46,592 bases of DNA from an uncultured Bacteroides sp. (lineage in GTDB: Bacteria > Bacteroidota > Bacteroidia > Bacteroidales > Bacteroidaceae): contig NZ_CAJLKP010000050.1 in NCBI RefSeq assembly GCF_905207245.1, positions 1 to 46,592 of the forward strand, in the 5' to 3' direction. The notes below the pieces were generated by a model. It did not search any database. It had not been told where the DNA came from and worked only from the letters and a program-made list of their open reading frames with translations. Positions 16,247-24,757 of the stretch are shown one piece after another. The position numbers and the translations under genes were made by a program. Positions within the stretch are counted from its first letter, which is position 1; every line of letters starts with the position of its first letter.

Positions 16247-17635
16247 ATGACTCTAATCAAATCTATCTCTGGAATCCGCGGAACGATTGGCGGAGGAGCG
16301 GGTAAAGGATTGAATCCGCTTGACATTGTGAAATTCACATCAGCGTATGCAACACTTATCCGCAAAACGTGCACAGTAAAAAGCAACAAAATTGTAGTAG
16401 GACGCGACGCCCGCATTTCGGGTGAAATGGTAAAGAATGTAGTGGTAGGTACCTTGATGGGTATGGGCTGGGATGTTGTTGACATCGACCTGGCTTCCAC
16501 ACCAACCACTGAACTGGCTGTGACTATGGAAGGCGCCAGTGGCGGTATCATCCTGACCGCTTCGCACAATCCCAAACAATGGAATGCTCTGAAATTGCTG
16601 AACGAACGCGGCGAATTTCTGAATGCTGCCGAAGGTAACGAAGTACTTCGCATTGCCGAGGCTGAAGAATTTGACTATGCTGAAGTAGACCAATTGGGCT
16701 CTTATCGCATGGACTTAACTTACAATCAAAAACACATAGACAGTGTGCTGGCGCTCGACCTGGTGGATGTAGAAGCTATCAAAAAGGCGAACTTCCGTGT
16801 AGCTATCGACTGTGTGAATTCTGTAGGCGGCATCATTCTGCCGGAATTACTGGAACAACTTGGTGTGCAACATGTAGAAAAACTCTACTGCGAACCGACA
16901 GGGAACTTCCAGCATAATCCCGAACCGTTGGAAAAGAATCTGGGTGACATCATGAACCTGATGAAAGGCGGTAAGGCTGATGTAGCTTTTGTGGTTGATC
17001 CGGATGTGGACCGTCTGGCTATGATTTGTGAAGATGGAAAAATGTACGGTGAGGAATATACGTTGGTAAGTGTTGCCGACTATGTGCTGAAACATACACC
17101 GGGCAACACTGTTTCTAACCTGAGTTCTACACGTGCATTGCGCGATGTAACCCGTAAATATGGTAAGGAATATTTTGCTTCTGCCGTAGGCGAGGTGAAT
17201 GTAACTACCAAGATGAAGGAAGTAGGCGCCGTTATCGGTGGTGAAGGCAATGGCGGGGTGATTTATCCGGCAAGCCACTACGGACGTGATGCATTGGTAG
17301 GCATTGCTTTGTTCCTGAGCCATCTGGCACATGAGGGCAAGAAAGTAAGCGAGCTTCGTACAACTTATCCGCCTTACTTCATGGCAAAGAATCGTGTGGA
17401 CCTGACTCCCGAAACCGATGTTGATGCTATTCTTGCGAAGGTGAAAGAACTTTATAAGGATGAAGAAATCAATGATATTGATGGTGTAAAGATTGATTTT
17501 GCAGACAAATGGGTACATTTGCGCAAGAGCAATACCGAACCGATTATTCGTGTATATAGCGAGGCTTCTACACCGGAAGCGGCTGAAGAAATCGGTCAGA
17601 AGATAATGAAGGTGATTGAAGATTTGGCGAAATAA
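16247..17635 (+). CDS. glmM: Phosphoglucosamine mutase
   Basis: This 462-residue alpha-D-phosphohexomutase has the phosphoserine loop TASHNP (Ser106), the metal loop DPDVDRL (251-257), the sugar loop GEGNGG and a C-terminal phosphate loop RKSNTEPIIRVY. It converts glucosamine-6-phosphate to glucosamine-1-phosphate for UDP-GlcNAc and cell-wall synthesis. Some Bacteroides copies are annotated as phosphomannomutase/phosphoglucomutase, but the SNTEP loop and GEGNGG fit GlmM-type substrates. A strong terminator follows. Confidence 0.88.
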   Translation: MTLIKSISGIRGTIGGGAGKGLNPLDIVKFTSAYATLIRKTCTVKSNKIVVGRDARISGEMVKNVVVGTLMGMGWDVVDIDLASTPTTELAVTMEGASGGIILTASHNPKQWNALKLLNERGEFLNAAEGNEVLRIAEAEEFDYAEVDQLGSYRMDLTYNQKHIDSVLALDLVDVEAIKKANFRVAIDCVNSVGGIILPELLEQLGVQHVEKLYCEPTGNFQHNPEPLEKNLGDIMNLMKGGKADVAFVVDPDVDRLAMICEDGKMYGEEYTLVSVADYVLKHTPGNTVSNLSSTRALRDVTRKYGKEYFASAVGEVNVTTKMKEVGAVIGGEGNGGVIYPASHYGRDALVGIALFLSHLAHEGKKVSELRTTYPPYFMAKNRVDLTPETDVDAILAKVKELYKDEEINDIDGVKIDFADKWVHLRKSNTEPIIRVYSEASTPEAAEEIGQKIMKVIEDLAK

Positions 17636-17657
17636 GTCAATACCCAATAAGAATAAG

Positions 17658-17694
17658 AGAGGCGGCATTCTGATAAAAGGATGCCGCCTCTTCT
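17658..17694. terminator. Bidirectional terminator between glmM and the Nudix gene
   Basis: AGAGGCGGCAT (17658-17668) pairs perfectly with ATGCCGCCTCT (17681-17691) and is followed by a pyrimidine-rich TTCTT. It lies between convergent genes and may serve both. Confidence 0.88.
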
Positions 17695-17713
17695 TGTATA
17701 AGGTTTTATATCG

Positions 17714-18223
17714 TTATGCATCCAGTGATATAATCCTACCGATTTCTCCTTCAAAGTTCGGAGTAAATATGTCTTTGCCTATATTCTCTTTGATTTCTTC
17801 TACTGTCCAAAAACGTCCGCCATCCAGTTCGTCGCTGGGATGTATTTCACCGTCGTATACGGTTTTGTGTACAAAGACGAGCTCTTTCTCACGGGTGGAC
17901 TCAAAGACATAATGGGTAATGGTCTCGGGGGTAAAGTCGATGATGCCCAATTCTTCGCGCACTTCGCGTTTCAATGCCATTTCCACACTTTCTCCCAAAT
18001 CTACGTGTCCGCCTACGGAAGTATCCCATTTGCCCGGTTGGATATCTTTCCATTCGGGACGCTTCTGTAGATAAAGTTCGCCTTTGGAATTGAAAACGTG
18101 CAGATGTATCACGGGATGAAGTAACTTACTGCCGTTGTGACACTCGCCGCGAGTGGCAGCACCTGTTATATTTCCTTGTTCATCAACAAGGGGAAACATT
18201 TCCTGGTTGTTATCGCTGTTCAT
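17714..18223 (-). CDS. Nudix hydrolase (YfcD-like)
   Basis: This 169-residue protein has a complete Nudix box at about 72-94 (GGHVDLGES then REVREELGI), the metal-binding and catalytic element for cleaving nucleoside diphosphate derivatives. The N-terminus (FPLVDEQGNITGAATRGECH) and LHVFNSKGELYLQKR resemble YfcD and isopentenyl-diphosphate isomerase-like Nudix proteins. The substrate cannot be told. Its start lies 4 bp from the queA stop, so the two genes are co-transcribed. Confidence 0.88.
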   Translation of the reverse strand: MNSDNNQEMFPLVDEQGNITGAATRGECHNGSKLLHPVIHLHVFNSKGELYLQKRPEWKDIQPGKWDTSVGGHVDLGESVEMALKREVREELGIIDFTPETITHYVFESTREKELVFVHKTVYDGEIHPSDELDGGRFWTVEEIKENIGKDIFTPNFEGEIGRIISLDA

Positions 18224-18227
18224 AATC

Positions 18228-19457
18228 TTATGGTATTAATAATGATGAGTCTCCATAACTCAGAAAACGGAAATCGTGGCTTAGTGCAAAGTCGTATATC
18301 TTTCGCCAGTTGCCTTTTACGAAGGCTGAGACGAGCAGCAACAATGTACTTTGCGGCTGATGGAAATTAGTGACCATGGCACAGACAATCTTATAATCAT
18401 ACCCCGGAGCAATAATAATCTGCGTGCTGGTATGTAAAGCCTCCATGCTATGGCGGTTCAGATAATCAAGAATGGCTTGCAATGCTTTTGTAGAAGTGAT
18501 ACTTGCAGTTTCCTCTGCCGTTTCATAAGGTTGCCATTGCCGGACATGTAGTTCCTCCTCTGTTGCATCCGGATTTCTCAGGAGAGTAATGCCAATATGA
18601 TAGAGGCTTTCCAGTGTTCTTACTGATGTAGTGCCTACAGCGATGGCTTTTCCGTCATGGGCAATCAGTTTCTCAATCGTTCCGCGCGAAACGGAAATGT
18701 ATTCCGTATGCATTTCGTGTCCTTCTATTTCTTCACTCTTTACGGGCTTGAAGGTTCCTGCGCCCACATGCAGCGTCAATTCTTCCAGATCGACTCCCTT
18801 TTCTTTTAAAGCATCCAGCACACGGGGAGTGAAATGTAGTCCGGCGGTAGGCGCGGCTACCGAACCTTTTATCTTGGAATAAACAGTCTGGTAAGTTTCC
18901 TTGTCGCTCTCCTGTGTTTCCCGGTTCAGATAGGGTGGGATGGGAAGTTCACCGAATACCTCGAGAATATCTGCAAAGGTAATCTCCGGATTGTTCCAGT
19001 GAAAGTCAATCCAGTGACTGGTGCCATGACATTCACCACGGGTAGCCGTTAATGTGATGAGTTGATTCTTTACAACCATTTCCCGTTTCAGAGTGCCTTC
19101 TTTCCATTTTTTCAGATTGCCAATCATGCAAAGCCAGGCAGCATGTTCTGTTTGCTGGAAGTTGAGCACATAGTCATTCGGTTCAATGGGTTCCAGACAG
19201 AATGCTTCAATCAGGGCACCAGTTTCTTTGCGGAAGTGCAGGCGTGCCTGAATTACTTTCGTATTATTGAATACCATCAGGCTTCCTTCCGACAAATAAG
19301 AAGGAAGTGAGGTGAAATGGTCTTCGGATATTTCACCGTGGCGATAGACCAAAAGTTTGGATTGGTCGCGCACAGTCAAGGGGAATTTAGCGATACGTTC
19401 GTCCTGTAACGGATAGTTGAATTCGCTGATACGGATATGTTTCGGATCTTCTTTCAT
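18228..19457 (-). CDS. queA: tRNA preQ1(34) S-adenosylmethionine ribosyltransferase-isomerase
   Basis: This is a 409-residue protein. An upstream TTG at 19481 is in frame, but it overlaps the probable -7 box, so the ATG at 19457 is chosen. Family motifs include PAAGLHFT-like AAPTAGLHFTPRVL, LTLHVGAGTFKPV, AVGTTSVRTLES and TNFHQPQSTLLLLVSAF. QueA transfers and rearranges the ribose of SAM onto preQ1 at tRNA position 34, giving epoxyqueuosine. It heads a two-gene unit with the Nudix hydrolase. Confidence 0.95.
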   Translation of the reverse strand: MKEDPKHIRISEFNYPLQDERIAKFPLTVRDQSKLLVYRHGEISEDHFTSLPSYLSEGSLMVFNNTKVIQARLHFRKETGALIEAFCLEPIEPNDYVLNFQQTEHAAWLCMIGNLKKWKEGTLKREMVVKNQLITLTATRGECHGTSHWIDFHWNNPEITFADILEVFGELPIPPYLNRETQESDKETYQTVYSKIKGSVAAPTAGLHFTPRVLDALKEKGVDLEELTLHVGAGTFKPVKSEEIEGHEMHTEYISVSRGTIEKLIAHDGKAIAVGTTSVRTLESLYHIGITLLRNPDATEEELHVRQWQPYETAEETASITSTKALQAILDYLNRHSMEALHTSTQIIIAPGYDYKIVCAMVTNFHQPQSTLLLLVSAFVKGNWRKIYDFALSHDFRFLSYGDSSLLIP

Positions 19458-19478
19458 GATAAACTTCTTTACGGGGTG

Positions 19479-19486
19479 CAAAGGTA
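19479..19486 (-). promoter_or_regulatory. -7 box of queA
   Basis: On the minus strand the sequence reads TACCTTTG, a perfect TAnnTTTG, leaving a leader of about 15 nt before the ATG at 19457. The -33 region is weak. Confidence 0.6.
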
Positions 19487-19531
19487 CGGATATTTATCGT
19501 CTTTTTTCTATCTTTTTTTGTTGAGTTACCG

Positions 19532-19539
19532 TATCTTTG
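19532..19539 (+). promoter_or_regulatory. -7 box of the DUF2027-Smr gene
   Basis: TATCTTTG fits TAnnTTTG, about 65 bp before the start at 19604. The -33 match is poor. It is divergent from the queA promoter. Confidence 0.5.
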
Positions 19540-19603
19540 TAGGGCGATTGTTTGTTATAAGTAGTCTCAATCGTAAATCATTAATAGTTAAATCGTAAAC
19601 GAT

Positions 19604-20707
19604 ATGATGAAAATAGGTGATAAAGTACGCTTCCTCAATGAAATTGGGGGCGGTGTAGTGACGGGTTTCAGAGGAAAAGATATTGTATTGATAGAGGATG
19701 CCGACGGGTTTGATATTCCGATGCCCATGCGTGAATGTGTGGTGATTGATACGGATGATTATAATATGACGAGACCGGTGCCGAAGGCAACTCCGAAGAA
19801 AACGGAAGAGAAGCCGGTACGTTCTTCTATTTCTCACCCGGTTCAGGAAGATAGTGAAGTGCGGCGCCTGTCTAAACCGCAGGTATCTGTTTACCGTCAG
19901 CCGGAAATGCGTGGTGGAGATATTCTGAATGTTTTTCTGGCTTTTGTTCCGGAAGATATTAAGGCCGTCAGCACTACTCCTTTCGAATCTTATCTGGTGA
20001 ATGATAGTAATTACTATCTGTATTATACCTACCTCTGCGCTGAAGGAAAAGCATGGAGTGTCCGTTCCAATGGAATAGTAGAGCCGAATACGAAGTTGCT
20101 GCTGGAAGAATTTGAGAAGGTGGAACTGAATGACCGTGAACATGTTGCAGTACAGTTCATCGCTTTTAAAGAGGACCGCTCTTTTGCTTTGAAGCCGGCA
20201 GTCAGCGTGGAACTTCGCATTGATACAGTGAAATTCTACAAACTGCATACATTCCAGGAATCAGAGTTCTTTGAGACACCTGCACTGATTTATGATATAG
20301 TGAAAGATGATGTTCCTACTAAACAGGTGTATGTATCAGCTGAAGAATTACAATCTGCTTTGCTGCAAAAGAAAACTGAAGATAAACCAAAATCTCAGCC
20401 AATAGTGAAGCGTGGTGGACAGAATGGCATTATTGAGATTGATTTACATATCGGAGAATTGCTGGATGATACTAAAGGAATGAGTAACAGTGAAATCTTG
20501 AATTATCAGTTGGATAAGTTCCGTGAAATTCTGGAACAATATAAGAATAAACGTGAACAGCGCATCGTTTTTATTCATGGTAAAGGTGACGGCGTTCTTC
20601 GAAAAGCACTCTTGGATGAATTGAAACGTAAATATCCGACTTTCCGGCATCAGGATGCTTCTTTCCAGGAATATGGTTTCGGAGCGACGATGGTGACGAT
20701 AAAATAG
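19604..20707 (+). CDS. DUF2027 and Smr domain protein
   Basis: This 367-residue protein has an N-terminal SH3-like region (KIGDKVRFLNEIGGGVVTGF, about 3-22), a charged proline-rich linker (about 60-100), a central DUF2027 beta domain (about 105-240) and a C-terminal Smr domain (about 278-367) with DLHIGEL and the HGKGDGVLR loop. Smr domains of the MutS2 type cleave or bind branched DNA or RNA. The combination is characteristic of Bacteroidales, and its substrate is unknown. A start at the second Met is equally possible. Confidence 0.85.
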   Translation: MMKIGDKVRFLNEIGGGVVTGFRGKDIVLIEDADGFDIPMPMRECVVIDTDDYNMTRPVPKATPKKTEEKPVRSSISHPVQEDSEVRRLSKPQVSVYRQPEMRGGDILNVFLAFVPEDIKAVSTTPFESYLVNDSNYYLYYTYLCAEGKAWSVRSNGIVEPNTKLLLEEFEKVELNDREHVAVQFIAFKEDRSFALKPAVSVELRIDTVKFYKLHTFQESEFFETPALIYDIVKDDVPTKQVYVSAEELQSALLQKKTEDKPKSQPIVKRGGQNGIIEIDLHIGELLDDTKGMSNSEILNYQLDKFREILEQYKNKREQRIVFIHGKGDGVLRKALLDELKRKYPTFRHQDASFQEYGFGATMVTIK

Positions 20708-20708
20708 T

Positions 20709-20790
20709 TACAAAGCTACAAGCTACGAGCTACAAGTGGCTGCGCTTTCATTCCGAAAGGCACTTGTAGCTTGTAGCTCGTAGCTTTGTA
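20709..20790. repeat. Long inverted repeat between convergent genes
   Basis: Arms 20712-20738 and 20761-20787 (27 nt, two mismatches) flank a 22-nt loop, with pairing extending about 3 nt at each end. Each arm is itself made of AGCTACA/AGCTACG heptamers. It sits between convergent stops and could fold into a very long hairpin acting as a two-way terminator. The short internal repeats suggest slippage growth or a dispersed repeat family. Confidence 0.85.
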
Positions 20791-20794
20791 GCTC

Positions 20795-22102
20795 TTATAT
20801 CTTCTTCCTTCCCAACGGAATAGAAAGTCCGATGAAGGCATTCACGTGTTTGGAATTATTTCCGAAGAACATATAGTCAGTACCCAGCATCAGAGGACCT
20901 ACTTTGAAGGCAAAGCCGAATGTTTCACCACCTTGAAGCATGGAGTAACTTAATGTAGCGTTGATTAAAGTGTTCGGACGATAATTGGCGGATAAAGTCA
21001 ATTCGGAATATGTCTTTAACTGTCCGAAGCGGGTAGTTGATAATAATCCTACTCCCAGTTTATTATTCAGGAATCCGTATTCTCCTCCTAAAACCATGGT
21101 CGGGGACAAGGAAGTGGTACGGGATTTATTCTCCTTCTTCTGCAAACCGTACAATTCAAAGTCCAGTACATCAGTAGATTCACTGTAATTATCTTTATCG
21201 ATAGCGATATCTTTGTTTGATTCGGCTATCTGGGTGCTTGATTTACCCCAAGAGATAAAACCTAAATCGAGGATGGCAGCAGAGAACGTAAGGTTCTTCA
21301 TTACCTGATAGCTTGCTCCCAGATCTATGCCTGCCCCGTATCCACTGATACCGAAATTATTGTAGTCCAGATCTGTGATGTATCCATTTTCTTCTTCCAA
21401 GTCCAGACCTTTAGCAGAAGCTTCCAGATAGGCATCTGATTTTAGTTGGAATTCGGAGTCTAATCCTGCCTCTTTGCCTGATATATAGAGTTGGTTGATT
21501 TTTAGATTCAGGTTTCCGGCACCTAACAATAGTTTGGCTTTACCACCTATAGTCAAACGGTCGTTTATAGCACGTGAATAACCTGCTCCAACCTCTATAT
21601 AAGAGTTCAGACGCAATTTCTCATTCTGAATATTAAAGGTTCTGCTGCTTCCCCGAGTAAAATCTTCCGCATCTATGGCACGCAGATATTCGAACATGGT
21701 TTTAGGAATAGTTGCATCCACATCTACACGTGCTCCTACATTGAATGACCAGAATCCTTTTCCTCTATAGAATCCGAAAGAGATGACATCCGTATTGAGA
21801 TTGATGTTCAGCTCATTCATTCCTTTCAGGCGGTTGTAGAACTTATCATTGTTGTAAAACTCTCCGTCAGAGTCAAAGACGTCAATAACATCTTGGATAC
21901 CCAAGGAGTTGGAGGATACTTCTGCTGCTAATGAACCGATTACAGGTAAATTGACATAGCCACGCTTGGGTTGCATTGCCGGATTCAACTGCATGCGGGT
22001 ACTGCTACCCTCCATAAAGTAAGATGAGCGCATATACTGCGCTTGCATAGCTGTGGGTAGAAGAAAAGAGATGCAAATCCCCAGAAGTAAAAGCTTTCTC
22101 AT
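20795..22102 (-). CDS. DUF5723 outer-membrane protein
   Basis: This 435-residue protein has a cleavable signal peptide (ending TAMQA, about residue 21). The body has alternating hydrophobic strands with aromatic ends and closes with LGRKKI, as in the Bacteroidales DUF5723 family, predicted to form a PorV/FadL-like outer-membrane barrel. The N-terminal LNPAMQPKRGYVNLP is typical. The function is unestablished. It is transcribed alone. Confidence 0.8.
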   Translation of the reverse strand: MRKLLLLGICISFLLPTAMQAQYMRSSYFMEGSSTRMQLNPAMQPKRGYVNLPVIGSLAAEVSSNSLGIQDVIDVFDSDGEFYNNDKFYNRLKGMNELNINLNTDVISFGFYRGKGFWSFNVGARVDVDATIPKTMFEYLRAIDAEDFTRGSSRTFNIQNEKLRLNSYIEVGAGYSRAINDRLTIGGKAKLLLGAGNLNLKINQLYISGKEAGLDSEFQLKSDAYLEASAKGLDLEEENGYITDLDYNNFGISGYGAGIDLGASYQVMKNLTFSAAILDLGFISWGKSSTQIAESNKDIAIDKDNYSESTDVLDFELYGLQKKENKSRTTSLSPTMVLGGEYGFLNNKLGVGLLSTTRFGQLKTYSELTLSANYRPNTLINATLSYSMLQGGETFGFAFKVGPLMLGTDYMFFGNNSKHVNAFIGLSIPLGRKKI

Positions 22103-22154
22103 TGTGCTTCGTTATTTGTGGGTTACTGTTAATGATTACTTATATCTGTTGTTG

Positions 22155-22185
22155 CAAAGTTAAAAGAACTATTTATTATATCAAA
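22155..22185 (-). promoter_or_regulatory. Promoter of the DUF5723 gene
   Basis: Minus-strand TAACTTTG (22155-22162) with TTTG (22182-22185) 19 bp further upstream is a textbook Bacteroides promoter. Confidence 0.72.
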
Positions 22186-22291
22186 ATTATATAATAAATA
22201 AAAATTGAATAAACGGCTGTTTTCATAACTATATGGTTTTATAATTGGATTGAGCGGGAAGAATAAGATGATAGCGGCCTATAGGCACACG

Positions 22292-23479
22292 TTATTTTAT
22301 CCGCTCTCCTTTGCCATTCAGTAGCACACCGTAATCATCCTGAGATTCACAGAGATATAGATTTGCACTTACAGCGGTAATGGCACTATATGAAGGCGGT
22401 GTGATGATTTGACCATTCGGCGACATCAGGCCGTACCACCCCTGTTCTGCCTGATAACACATACATCCGGCGATTGCCTGCATATGGGTTGGTTCATTAT
22501 CTTCCGTTTCACTTATTACTTTGCCATTATCATCGTAGTTTTTTGTGGTGCTATAGCGTAATTCATTTGTCGGATAGGTGATTTTCTCTACATTGCTGAT
22601 GTAGAAGTCATCGATGAGATTGCCTTGCAGATCATATTGACGCATAGTGTGATCTTGCATCGTGCCGAAGATAATACCGTCATAAATCCAATAACTTGCT
22701 TTGGTGTAAGGGATGATAGTATTTAACTTAGTGTCCATCACTGTTTCTTCTATGCCGTTATTTACTACCAACAGTGTGTCATATTGCCGGATAGAAAAAT
22801 ATTGCGGTTCTAAAATCCACTTGCCGGTTGGGTCTATCAGTCCTACTTTGTCTCTACGTTCATTATGTACCACACAAAATCCATTGTGGAACACATATCC
22901 CTCCATACCCGGAATATAGGGTTGATGATTGTCAATAATCACTTTACCGGTCGGGTCGATAAATTTTATCCAACCATTATCATCAACTGAAGCCAATCCA
23001 TCAGAGAATATCCACGCGTGATCATATTGGGGCTTTATGGCTACTTTACCAGTGAACATATTGAAGTACCCACGCCGTTTGCCATCACTATAGCATATTA
23101 GCGAATCATCCCCCAGAGGTTTAGCTATCCACTGAATGTTTTTCAATGTCTTGTTGTCATCGCGGTCGATGACATATCCTTTTTCGTAATAACTATCGCG
23201 ACAAAAAGTTGCGTTGCGTGAAAGATATTGCGTATAGACTTCTTTCGGGGTATCAGCAAATGTAATGTCATAGCGGCTACATAATGTTTCAAAAAAGCTG
23301 CAGCTTGCAGCAACAGTACATAAAATAACGAATAAGGTGAAGCAGGTGCCGACGATACGGCGCAAGAGTTTTCCATACTTCGAGTCATCTTTCATACCTA
23401 AGATTACTGTAATCCAATTGGCAATGCCGGTCAGAATACCGATCAGTCCATGCCAAAACAAAATAATAGCTCGTTTCAT
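22292..23479 (-). CDS. WG-repeat membrane protein
   Basis: This 395-residue protein has hydrophobic helices at about 5-27 and 40-62, so it is probably anchored in the inner membrane, followed by WG beta repeats (GYFNMFTGKVAIKPQYD, WIKFIDPTGKVII, KVGLIDPTGKWILEPQY, GWYGLMSPNGQIITPPSY). WG repeats form propeller-like binding surfaces with no known catalysis. It is the last gene of the six-gene operon with the ADP-ribose hydrolases, starting 2 bp after the upstream stop. Confidence 0.85.
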   Translation of the reverse strand: MKRAIILFWHGLIGILTGIANWITVILGMKDDSKYGKLLRRIVGTCFTLFVILCTVAASCSFFETLCSRYDITFADTPKEVYTQYLSRNATFCRDSYYEKGYVIDRDDNKTLKNIQWIAKPLGDDSLICYSDGKRRGYFNMFTGKVAIKPQYDHAWIFSDGLASVDDNGWIKFIDPTGKVIIDNHQPYIPGMEGYVFHNGFCVVHNERRDKVGLIDPTGKWILEPQYFSIRQYDTLLVVNNGIEETVMDTKLNTIIPYTKASYWIYDGIIFGTMQDHTMRQYDLQGNLIDDFYISNVEKITYPTNELRYSTTKNYDDNGKVISETEDNEPTHMQAIAGCMCYQAEQGWYGLMSPNGQIITPPSYSAITAVSANLYLCESQDDYGVLLNGKGERIK

Positions 23480-23481
23480 TT

Positions 23482-23745
23482 TTAATCCTCCATTTCATAG
23501 TGATAGGAAATATTATTCTCATCGCAGAATTCTTTTAATCGGATAATATCATTATCCGCATGGGGTAATCTGTCAAGAGCCCATTTCAGACCGCTTTCAT
23601 TCTTAATTCCAAGAGCGGTAAGTAGAATCTTAGCATCAATATCTTTAATGATATACGTCGGATCCGGATAGCTACCAAAGCATGAACCGCCACTGGCATC
23701 ATAACTGAAGAAGTATTTTCCATCAATAATTCTATATTCTGCCAT
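23482..23745 (-). CDS. Small uncharacterised protein
   Basis: This 87-residue protein reads from the ATG at 23745. The frame is open further upstream, but that part overlaps the macrodomain gene and looks unreal. It overlaps the end of the preceding gene by 14 bp, suggesting translational coupling. It contains YFFSYDASGGSCFGSY and an acidic C-terminus. No family recognised. Confidence 0.65.
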   Translation of the reverse strand: MAEYRIIDGKYFFSYDASGGSCFGSYPDPTYIIKDIDAKILLTALGIKNESGLKWALDRLPHADNDIIRLKEFCDENNISYHYEMED

Positions 23746-24706
23746 AAAAGATTTTTTCTTGTGCCTCTTCTTCATTCTTATTGTAATTTTGAAATTCTTT
23801 TTCAAAGGGTTGGAAATTCCCGTTTGGATTATGCTTATGCCCGGTATTGTGATCGTCAAGAATTGCAAAAACTATTTTCTTGAACCGATTCTTGAACTCC
23901 GTTTCATCCATTACTTCGTGGAAAATTCGGGCGACGTGGGCAGGTGGATTACGGAATGCTCCACATCCCATAGCTCCAAGCACGAGGGAATCATTATTGT
24001 TGGCAAGTGCAATGCGGAAGATAGTGCGCATCTTGTTCTTCGTGGCTTCCACAAGATACGGTACAATCAATCCGTCCGTATCCAGTTCCGGATGATTGAT
24101 GGCGGGGACGGCTATGAAGTCAAGGTAATACGGTTCTTCAAGCAAAGGATAACCATCAGCTTCCGTTCCACGAAACACACAGGCTTGAGGAGTATAAATG
24201 CCGCCCCAATTACGGTCGAGAGGATATTGGTCGGTTGATTTGTCCAACCCATACTCCTCGGCATAAGGTGCAAACTGAAATAGCGAACAGAAAAGATTAG
24301 TACGACGGAACAGGTTCTCTTCTTGGGCTCCTGCACCGCTATATACGCCACCACCCGGATTTTGTCGGCTTGCCATATTCAGTACAGCGGGATGAAGACC
24401 TTCATCCGATAATGACTTGGCGGTAACCAATGTATCGCCATTTATAACATGAACTATGGTTTGCATTTCCGCCTGAGTATGGACTGATGATATCTGCTCA
24501 CAATAGAATTTAGTGTGGTGTATCATCGAAGCTTCGCCTGCAATCTGTATGGTTTTGCCTGCTGAAATATATCCACTGTTACTTATGCGTGTGACTGTAT
24601 CTTGAAATACTTTCGCACGTAGCTTGCGTAGTTGGTTTCTGTCCTTGTTTTGTGAAGCAAGTAAGAATTCTTTTTTCCATATTTCAGCATTCCATGTATT
24701 TGTCAT
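23732..24706 (-). CDS. TIGR02452-type macrodomain / bacterial PARG-like hydrolase
   Basis: This 324-residue protein has the bacterial-type PARG signature GGGVYSGAGAQEENLFRRT (about 119-137): the Gly-rich loop and the QEE catalytic glutamates that bind ADP-ribose. Further macrodomain elements are VLNMASRQNPGG and LVLGAMGCGAFRNPP. It probably removes ADP-ribose or poly(ADP-ribose) from a target. It lies directly downstream of an ADP-ribosylglycohydrolase, so the operon carries two unrelated ADP-ribose removing folds. No ADP-ribosyltransferase is seen in the window. Confidence 0.88.
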   Translation of the reverse strand: MTNTWNAEIWKKEFLLASQNKDRNQLRKLRAKVFQDTVTRISNSGYISAGKTIQIAGEASMIHHTKFYCEQISSVHTQAEMQTIVHVINGDTLVTAKSLSDEGLHPAVLNMASRQNPGGGVYSGAGAQEENLFRRTNLFCSLFQFAPYAEEYGLDKSTDQYPLDRNWGGIYTPQACVFRGTEADGYPLLEEPYYLDFIAVPAINHPELDTDGLIVPYLVEATKNKMRTIFRIALANNNDSLVLGAMGCGAFRNPPAHVARIFHEVMDETEFKNRFKKIVFAILDDHNTGHKHNPNGNFQPFEKEFQNYNKNEEEAQEKIFYGRI

Positions 24707-24757
24707 AAGTTTATATGTTTAAATTCAGCCATCCTAAAATTGCTATCGATATTTATC

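Noticed and set aside
23746..23868. N-terminal extension of the 87-residue protein
   Set aside because: It overlaps the macrodomain gene by a further 123 bp and reads as a shadow frame; the ATG at 23745 fits translational coupling.
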